This document shows, in pieces, positions 30,371 to 35,569 of a DNA stretch of 35,569 nt. Position 1 is the first letter of the stretch, and each line of letters opens with the position of its first letter. Origin of the DNA: Chlorobiales bacterium (lineage in GTDB: Bacteria > Bacteroidota > Chlorobiia > Chlorobiales > JACMJS01); assembly GCA_014380515.1 (NCBI GenBank), contig JACMJS010000145.1:1-35569 (forward strand), in the 5' to 3' direction. The notes under the pieces are model-generated. The model did no database searches. It saw only the letters and a program-made list of their open reading frames with translations, and had not been told where the DNA came from. A program made the translations under genes and the position numbers.

Positions 30371-32971
30371 TTACTCAAACCGCACTTCTTCGGCGATGAG
30401 CAGCCGCGAGGCGTAGCGGGCGGGAATCCATCCGGCGATGAGTGCGGTAAAAATCACAAGCACCGCCGCGCCGATAAAAGTTTCGATAGGCAAATGCAGT
30501 TGAATCGTCCAGCCGAACGATTGTAAGTTGATCACATAAATAAGAATCAGCGAAAGGAAAAAGCCGCACACCACGCCGAGAACCGAGGCAATCACGCCCA
30601 TCAAAAAGGCTTCGATGAGCGTCATGTTTCGAACCTGCGCTGCGCTAGCCCCGACGGAACGCAACACGCCAATCTCGCGCTTCCGCTCGAAAATAATCGC
30701 CGAGAGCGAACTGATTACGCCCATCGCCGCGACCACCATGGCGATGAACTGCAAGGCGTAGGTGATTGCAAACGTCTGATCGAAAATATCAAGCACGTTG
30801 CGGCGCAGGCTGAGATTGGAGTAGACGAGAATCGAGGCGGTGTCTTTAAACTTCTCTCGCACTTCTTTCACGATCCGGTCGGTCTGTGATTTATCTTTCA
30901 GGTACACGCCGAGGTTGCTCACTTTGGTGTCTTGCCAAATTTTTTCGAAGTGCGCTCGGTGAATCATAATCAATCCTCTGTCGGACGTGTAATCAAAATA
31001 AACACCCACCACCCGAAATACCCGCGTCCCGCTTGGCGTTTGAAGCCGCACCAAGCTTGCTTCTTTCACGCCGAACTTGTTGGCAAACACTTCGGTAACA
31101 CATATTGCGGTTGAATCGGCAATGGCTTCGGATAAAATTTGACGCGCGTCGCCCTGCCGAAACATCAAGCGGGAAGATTTTAAAACGGCGTCGAGATTGG
31201 CGGAAGTCAGCAAGGCCAACGCGCCGTCATAAACGATGCTGCGCGAACTGAACGCATCGACCGATTCGGTTTCCGGTATGGCTCTCACATACTCATAAAC
31301 TTCCGGCGAGAGCGGCGGTTGCGAGCCGACGGCGAACCGCTGCGCGGGCGCGATGAATACATCGGCTTTCAAGGTTTGATCCACCCAGTAAACAACCGTG
31401 CTGCGGAAACTGCCGACCATCACGCTGATGCCGATGAGCATCGCCACCGCAACCATCAGCGCGCTCACGGCGGTCGAGGTGCGGTTCAAAGCTTCGACCA
31501 AATAGTTGTTGGCCAACGTGCCCTCGATGCCGAAAAGTTTGCCGACCGTGCGATCAAATATGTCGCGGCAGAGCAGCACGACTTCCGGCGCGATGAATGC
31601 GAAGCCGATGATCACTGCCAGAGCCGCCGCAAAGCCGAACACCGGAAACCCATTGATGCCGGGCAAGAGCGTGAAGCCGTAGCCCGCCGCGAGCATCGCC
31701 ACACTTGTAATGAAAATTTTTGATTTGCTCGCCGTGAATTTTTTTTCGAAGGTTTGCAGAAAAAATGTTTCGCGCGGATGTACTTTCGCCGCTTCCCATG
31801 CGGGGAGTATGGCCGATGCCAACGATGAACCAACGCCCAGCGCAGCCGCAATCCCAACGAGCGATGCACTCACAAAGACTTGTTCCGCCGCGACATAAAT
31901 GTAGAGCGTTGTAATCGTCTGCGCGATTTTTGCAAGCGTGTATTTGGCGAGCACAATTCCCAGCCCAACGCCGATTGCGCTGCCAGCGATGCCAATCAGT
32001 AAGGCTTCGGCGATGAACAATCCGAACACGCCTGCTTGCGACAGTCCCAGCGAACGCAAGATGCCCGTCTCGCGCCGCCGCCGGAGCGCGTTGGTGGTGA
32101 TCGTGTTGTAGATGAGGAACATGGCGACGAGCAGACTGATGAACGACAACGCGGAAAGATTGAGGTCGAATGCCGCGAGCATTTTGCCAATTTGTTCGCC
32201 ACGGTTTTTCGCCGAGACGGCCTCGACATCCTCAGGCAAATTGGCCGCGAAATAATCTTGAAGGTTCTGAAAACTTTTTTGATCAACGAGCAAATCGATT
32301 TTATCCAAGCGTCCGGTTTTACCGAACGTGCGCTGCGCCTGTTCGATATCCATCACGGCAAATGAATTGGCAACTTCTTCGCCCGGCGCGTCCGATTTAA
32401 AAATGCCGATGACTTTCAGCTCGCGCGTGATGCCGCCACCGATGAGTTTCACCGTATCGTTTTTCTTCACGCCGTTGCGCTTTGCGTAGGCTTCGGAGAA
32501 AATGATCGTGTTGGGCTGGAGTAGAAATTGGAGGAACGCATCGCCTGCGAAACCGTCGGCATCTTGATAAGTTCGGAAAGCGCGGTCGGTGAAGATGTCG
32601 ATGCCGAGTACGATGAGGGTTTCACCGGTAGATGAGGAATCGCCGGATGAGTTGCGTTTCAGTTGGGTGAGTTGTTCAATCACCGGCGTCGCCGCTTGCA
32701 GGGCGGGGATGCGGTCTTTTGCGCCAAGAACCTGCTTGAAAATATCTTGCCGGAACTCGGTGCCGCTCCGCGATTGGATTTGCATGTTCGCCTTGCCGTT
32801 CACATTGTCGGTGGCGGCTTCGAAGGCTTTGAGCGCGGAATAATTTGACAACCGAATCGCCAAAAAGACCGCGACGCCAATCGCCACGCCGGAGACGGAC
32901 AAAATAAATTTGCCTTTTTCAAGCGCGACATGCCGCAAACTGACTTGCGCGAAAATTTTAAGAAATGCCAT
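30371..32971 (-). CDS. FtsX-type ABC transporter permease, two FtsX modules
   Basis: An 866-residue permease with a duplicated FtsX layout. It has an N-terminal helix (FILSVSGVAIGVAVFLAI) and a large periplasmic MacB-like domain (about 50-260). Three helices follow around residues 268-400 (LSALSFISLLVAMFLIYNTI ... GVFGLFIAEALLIGIAGSAIGVGLGIVLA). After a middle pair of helices comes a second periplasmic domain (about 530-730), then the last three helices (FAITYALQFIAMVVAAMGVISSLSAI ... FLMGVIASVLGVVCGFFLSLILIYVI). This resembles the DUF214 / LolC- or YbbP-type permeases that move lipids or lipoproteins. Its ATPase partner (LolD/YbbA-like) is not adjacent, at least on this side. Confidence 0.88.
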   Translation of the reverse strand: MAFLKIFAQVSLRHVALEKGKFILSVSGVAIGVAVFLAIRLSNYSALKAFEAATDNVNGKANMQIQSRSGTEFRQDIFKQVLGAKDRIPALQAATPVIEQLTQLKRNSSGDSSSTGETLIVLGIDIFTDRAFRTYQDADGFAGDAFLQFLLQPNTIIFSEAYAKRNGVKKNDTVKLIGGGITRELKVIGIFKSDAPGEEVANSFAVMDIEQAQRTFGKTGRLDKIDLLVDQKSFQNLQDYFAANLPEDVEAVSAKNRGEQIGKMLAAFDLNLSALSFISLLVAMFLIYNTITTNALRRRRETGILRSLGLSQAGVFGLFIAEALLIGIAGSAIGVGLGIVLAKYTLAKIAQTITTLYIYVAAEQVFVSASLVGIAAALGVGSSLASAILPAWEAAKVHPRETFFLQTFEKKFTASKSKIFITSVAMLAAGYGFTLLPGINGFPVFGFAAALAVIIGFAFIAPEVVLLCRDIFDRTVGKLFGIEGTLANNYLVEALNRTSTAVSALMVAVAMLIGISVMVGSFRSTVVYWVDQTLKADVFIAPAQRFAVGSQPPLSPEVYEYVRAIPETESVDAFSSRSIVYDGALALLTSANLDAVLKSSRLMFRQGDARQILSEAIADSTAICVTEVFANKFGVKEASLVRLQTPSGTRVFRVVGVYFDYTSDRGLIMIHRAHFEKIWQDTKVSNLGVYLKDKSQTDRIVKEVREKFKDTASILVYSNLSLRRNVLDIFDQTFAITYALQFIAMVVAAMGVISSLSAIIFERKREIGVLRSVGASAAQVRNMTLIEAFLMGVIASVLGVVCGFFLSLILIYVINLQSFGWTIQLHLPIETFIGAAVLVIFTALIAGWIPARYASRLLIAEEVRFE

Positions 32972-33057
32972 TGCCGGAAGTAAGTTTAGATGTGTGGAGG
33001 CACAACCCCAGCAAAGCGTCTTTAATTTCCGCGAAGGCTACGGCAATTTGAACTGTT

Positions 33058-33441
33058 CTATTTCGCTGGCGGTGGCGAGTATTTGACGATGTCAATGCCG
33101 ACGCCGTTTGGGTCTTCTATGGCAAAATGTCGGTCGCCCCAAGGTTCGTCTCGGATGTCAATTTTAATTTCAACATTTTGTCTCTTGAGATCGCCGTAAA
33201 TTTTATCGGCATCGTCCACTTCAAGCGTCAAGTAGATACCTTGTCCCTGAAATGGCTTTTGAAAAAGCGGCTGCTGCGATGGATGCTGGGGCAGTAAGAA
33301 ACTGATTTCCGCTTGGCGGTTCGGCGTGTGTAACAAGAGATAAAATTCATTTTCAAAGGTTACGCCAAAGCCCAACAGACGGGTATAGAAATTCTTGCTT
33401 GCTGCCAGATTTGGCGTTACGATGCCTGCGTTGAGTTTCAT
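33058..33441 (-). CDS. VOC family protein (glyoxalase/bleomycin resistance fold)
   Basis: A 127-residue protein from ATG 33441 (MKLNAGIVTPNLAASKNFY); the track start upstream adds 24 residues that do not fit. The paired beta-alpha-beta pattern is clear: SKNFYTRLLGFGVTFENEFYLLLH and a second half VDDADKIYGDLKRQNVEIKIDIRDEPWGDRHFAIEDPNGVGIDIV with the usual DPNG. It is the second gene of a VOC pair; the upstream VOC gene ends 31 bases before it. Substrate unknown. Confidence 0.88.
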   Translation of the reverse strand: MKLNAGIVTPNLAASKNFYTRLLGFGVTFENEFYLLLHTPNRQAEISFLLPQHPSQQPLFQKPFQGQGIYLTLEVDDADKIYGDLKRQNVEIKIDIRDEPWGDRHFAIEDPNGVGIDIVKYSPPPAK

Positions 33442-33472
33442 TTCGTTTCGTTTCAGTTTGAGATGGGAAACT

Positions 33473-33823
33473 TTACTTTCCTCCGGTGAAGTGCGGATTG
33501 TAGATAAGGTCAAGGTGTTTGCCGAACGGGTCGATCACCGCAGCCATCTTGATGCCATCGCCGACATCGTGAATGTCGCCATCGGGCGTTGCGCCTGCGT
33601 CAAGCAGCGATTGCCGCGCGGTTTCGATATTTTCCACGCCCCAATAAGTGGCTACACTTTCTTTGGCGTTCGGGTCTAACCCAAGTTCATAGCCGCCGAC
33701 GTTGAAGCCGACATAATACGGCTCATCGAAATACGGCGCGATACCCAGCGTTTTCGCGTACCACGCTTTGGCTTTCTGTAAATCGGGCGCGGCATAAATG
33801 ACGGTTCGAAGTCCGAGAAACAT
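33473..33823 (-). CDS. VOC family protein
   Basis: A 116-residue VOC protein: LRTVIYAAPDLQKAKAWYAKTLGIAPYFDEPYYVGFNVGGYELGLDP in the first half, then ENIETARQSLLDAGATPDGDIHDVGDGIKMAAVIDPFGKHLDLIYNPHF in the second. The DPFG before the last strand and a Glu/Asp metal-binding position are typical. It is the first gene of the pair and divergent from the DUF2452 gene with 79 bases between them. The enzymatic role is unknown. Confidence 0.9.
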   Translation of the reverse strand: MFLGLRTVIYAAPDLQKAKAWYAKTLGIAPYFDEPYYVGFNVGGYELGLDPNAKESVATYWGVENIETARQSLLDAGATPDGDIHDVGDGIKMAAVIDPFGKHLDLIYNPHFTGGK

Positions 33824-33902
33824 GTTTAATTCTCCTTATGGTTTCGGAATTGTTTTGCGGCGAAGCAGGGTTAGCACTCGCAACTTCAATTAAAATTTTT
33901 CT

Positions 33903-34361
33903 ATGTCTGAACAGCACGGCAAACCTATAGATGTTTCCCGCATCGATCTTGAAAAGATGAAAGAGAAAACCGCCGCGTCGCCTGCGCTCTTGCCTTATGC
34001 GCACACCGCCGGAAGCGCACTCATCCGGCCTGAGGACGCCGGGAAAATTACCGGACGCGCCGTCGCCGCGATGCACCAGCAGACGGAAATGCAGATGTCG
34101 CAGCTCTATAAACAAATGGAATTGCTTGCGGCTCAAGCCAGCGCGATCAAACAGCGCGTCGAGATTTCCGAACGCATCTACCTTGCCAAAATGCCCTGCG
34201 AACCGCTCATCGGCCACACCTATTACCTCTACAAGAAAGACGACGACACGGACACGCTCTCGCTCATCGCGCCAGATGATTGGGGACGCTCGAAACCCTT
34301 TAAAGAATTTATTGCCGCCGTTCATCTCCTCGCCGATCACACGTGGGAAATGGTCTCTTGA
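33903..34361 (+). CDS. DUF2452 family protein
   Basis: A 152-residue protein whose pattern fits DUF2452: LPYAHTAGSALIRPEDAGKITGRAVAAMHQQTEMQMSQLYKQMELLAAQASAIKQRVEISERIY, then FEPxIGHxYYLYKKDDDTDTLSLIAPDDWG. The middle is a long amphipathic helix, likely coiled coil. Function unknown. It is the only plus-strand gene in a run of minus-strand VOC genes. Confidence 0.82.
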   Translation: MSEQHGKPIDVSRIDLEKMKEKTAASPALLPYAHTAGSALIRPEDAGKITGRAVAAMHQQTEMQMSQLYKQMELLAAQASAIKQRVEISERIYLAKMPCEPLIGHTYYLYKKDDDTDTLSLIAPDDWGRSKPFKEFIAAVHLLADHTWEMVS

Positions 34362-34402
34362 AAAAACCAAGGGCGGCTCAGAGTGCGAACCGCCCGTTGG
34401 TC
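34361..34402 (-). terminator. Terminator between DUF2452 and the VOC pair
   Basis: ACCAA-GGGCGG (34366-34376) pairs with CCGCCC-g-TTGGT (34390-34401), with one bulged base. On the minus strand it is followed by TTTTTT (34366-34361), so it is best oriented to end the VOC transcript, while also overlapping the end of the DUF2452 gene. Confidence 0.75.
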
Positions 34403-34414
34403 AAGAAATCAGGG

Positions 34415-34810
34415 TCAGTTCCATGAATGCAGGGCAACGTGATTGCCCTCCGTGTCTTGAAACACCGCCATGTATCCCGCCTTCTCGCCGATGTGCATCT
34501 TCGGCACAATGACTTTTCCGCCTGCCGATTCAACGCGCGCGAGCATCACTTGTAAATCCTCGCCGCCGTTGAGATACACCAGCGACCCTTTGTCCGACGG
34601 CTCATAATGCTCGCCCTTGACAATCGCGCCGCTGACGGTGGTTTGAGACGTGTTATCCGTCGGAAAGACGCCCATCCGCAGATGATTGAACATCTCATCT
34701 CTGATCTCGACACCGATTACGGTGTCATAAAATTTTTTCGCTTTCTCGAAATTATTGACCGGAATTTCGAACCAGTTGATTGCGTGCATCGTCATTGTTG
34801 TCGTCTCCAT
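34415..34810 (-). CDS. VOC family protein
   Basis: A 131-residue VOC protein from ATG 34810 (METTTMTMHAINWFEIPV); an ATG at 34789 (MHAINW) is also possible. HAINWFEIPVNNFEKAKKFYDTVIGVEI and DLQVMLARVESAGGKVIVPKMHIGEKAGYMAVFQDTEGNHVALHSW resemble the single-domain VOC group related to PhnB and glyoxalase-like proteins, widespread in Bacteroidota. The stop of the upstream VOC gene is 5 bases before the start, so they are co-transcribed. Confidence 0.9.
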   Translation of the reverse strand: METTTMTMHAINWFEIPVNNFEKAKKFYDTVIGVEIRDEMFNHLRMGVFPTDNTSQTTVSGAIVKGEHYEPSDKGSLVYLNGGEDLQVMLARVESAGGKVIVPKMHIGEKAGYMAVFQDTEGNHVALHSWN

Positions 34811-34815
34811 TGAAA

Positions 34816-35214
34816 TTAGTTTTGGGTGGTTAAGTGTGCATAGATATTGACGATTCTGCCGTCGGGGTCTTTCACCCTGCCGAACCGCTGCCCCCAAAAC
34901 GCATCCCGAGGCACTGAATAACTTTCATACCCCGCCGCTATTAATTTTGTGTAGAGATCATCCACTTCTTTCGGGCTGTTCACCCTAAACTGCAAACTCA
35001 TGCTTTGGCCGTCGGGCAGTGTATAACTCGGTACGGCTTGATTTGCAGCGGCTTCCGTCAGAAAGCCCATCACCGGGCCGTCCGGCGTTTCATAATCCAC
35101 ATTGAACTCGTTGTCCAAACCTTCCGGTATCGGCAAGCCCAGTGTCCGGTAAAAGCCAAGCGTCTTGCCCATGTCCGCCGCAATGATGCCGACGGTTTGT
35201 AGTTTGATTGCCAT
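34816..35214 (-). CDS. VOC family protein
   Basis: A 132-residue VOC protein from ATG 35214 (MAIKLQTVGIIAADMGKTLGFYRTLGLPIP). The second half (MSLQFRVNSPKEVDDLYTKLIAAGYESYSVPRDAFWGQRFGRVKDPDGRIVNIYAHL) includes the FWGQRFGRVKDPDG motif of glyoxalase/bleomycin-resistance-type proteins. The track start 14 codons upstream is unlikely. It is the upstream gene of the second VOC pair; the WYL regulator gene ends 118 bases before it on the same strand. Confidence 0.9.
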   Translation of the reverse strand: MAIKLQTVGIIAADMGKTLGFYRTLGLPIPEGLDNEFNVDYETPDGPVMGFLTEAAANQAVPSYTLPDGQSMSLQFRVNSPKEVDDLYTKLIAAGYESYSVPRDAFWGQRFGRVKDPDGRIVNIYAHLTTQN

Positions 35215-35332
35215 TGTTGCTCCTGTAAAAATTAAGTTGATGTATTCCGGCTGCACCTCGCAACCGGCACTGCAAACATAGCGGCGGCGACTGACAGCCC
35301 TATGTCAGTAGCCTTCAGAGAAAAAAATTAAT

Positions 35333-35569
35333 CTATTGATAATGTTTGGCGAGGGTTTCGGCTTCGGCGCGGAGCATCGCGCGAAGCGTGTCGGGGGAAC
35401 AGATTTGAATGGAGGTTCCGAACGAGAGCAACCAATGTGAAATCGGGGCGAGTTCAGCAACGAGAAACGTCATCACAATCCCGCCATCCGCGCGCGATTC
35501 ACCGACGAGGCCGTAGTATTCTTTCTCCGATGCAAAGCGCACGATTTTTTTATCGAACCACACTTGAAC
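35333..35569 (-). CDS. WYL-domain transcriptional regulator (YafY type), C-terminal part
   Basis: A partial gene entering from the right edge; reading leftward it begins VQVWFDKKIVRFASEKEYYGL and ends at TGA 35333. The pattern IVRF...GxVGESRADGGIVMTFLVAELAPISHWLLSFGTSIQICSPDTLRAML is the C-terminal WCX part of YafY/PafC-type WYL regulators. The track start at 35563 is an internal GTG and not the real start. The N-terminal winged helix and WYL domain lie outside. It precedes the second VOC pair and may regulate it. Confidence 0.85.
   Translation of the reverse strand, partial: VQVWFDKKIVRFASEKEYYGLVGESRADGGIVMTFLVAELAPISHWLLSFGTSIQICSPDTLRAMLRAEAETLAKHYQ

Noticed and set aside
33723-34370. 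A 215-residue minus-strand ORF over the DUF2452 gene
   Set aside because: Overlaps two recognised genes (DUF2452 and the start of a VOC gene) and has no recognisable pattern.
1-35569. CRISPR array, IS element, prophage or defence island
   Set aside because: No regularly spaced repeats, transposase, integrase or cas-like genes were seen on either strand.

Overview
The window looks like a chromosomal segment from a free-living, respiring, Gram-negative bacterium of the FCB group (Bacteroidota/Chlorobiota-like, possibly a Chlorobiota or Kapabacteria relative). No species is assigned. Three things support this. Most genes have no visible Shine-Dalgarno sequence (pdxJ, rdgB, ccmE, fixA and the SDR gene all start after A/T-rich leaders). 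Several promoter-like sites match the Bacteroidota form TTTG-N17..20-TAnnTTTG. The gene content (CcmC-CcmD-CcmE-CcmF, an ETF pair, a bifunctional nuclease with a UVR tail, DUF5683-like and lipoprotein genes) fits that group.

Region by region. (1) 1-2150: a blaI/M56 (BlaR1-like) sensor-repressor operon with a palindromic operator over its promoter. (2) 2396-7369: a small muconolactone-isomerase-like protein, an APC permease fused to a Usp domain, then pdxJ, a SemiSWEET-like gene and guanine deaminase. (3) 7374-9573: a patch of gene decay. It holds a DUF1772 gene, an outer-membrane-protein gene with a frameshift and no start, a head-to-head truncated efflux-adaptor gene, and a DUF2147 gene with an in-frame amber codon. 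(4) 9641-12569: an SDR oxidoreductase with an ArsR regulator, rdgB, and a roadblock-domain protein. (5) 12642-18308: a 2Fe-2S ferredoxin-like protein and a sigma-54 response regulator, divergent from a cytochrome c maturation cluster ccmC-ccmD-ccmE-ccmF. CcmE is the CxxxY (Cys) type, and ccmD was too short for the ORF track. (6) 18461-21190: two envelope proteins, a 600-base gene-free stretch with a strong promoter and several hairpins, and an orphan OmpR-type response regulator. (7) 21266-26953: a renalase-like FAD enzyme with a Crp/Fnr regulator, ETF beta and alpha, a bifunctional nuclease and a FemAB-like acyltransferase. (8) 27164-30263: tRNA-Gln, a membrane-bound class III adenylate cyclase, a TPR lipoprotein and a TerB-like protein. 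(9) 30371-35569: a large FtsX-type ABC permease, four VOC proteins around a DUF2452 gene, and the C-terminal end of a WYL regulator at the right edge.

How the genes fit together: the Ccm genes serve c-type cytochromes, the ETF pair feeds electrons to the quinone pool, and the cyclase and Crp-type regulator could form a cAMP circuit, though they are not adjacent. No phage, IS element, CRISPR array or obvious defence island was seen. The most unusual signals are the decay patch at 7.86-9.57 kb, the Cys-type CcmE in a reduced ccm cluster, and the structured leader or small-RNA candidate at 20.19-20.50 kb.
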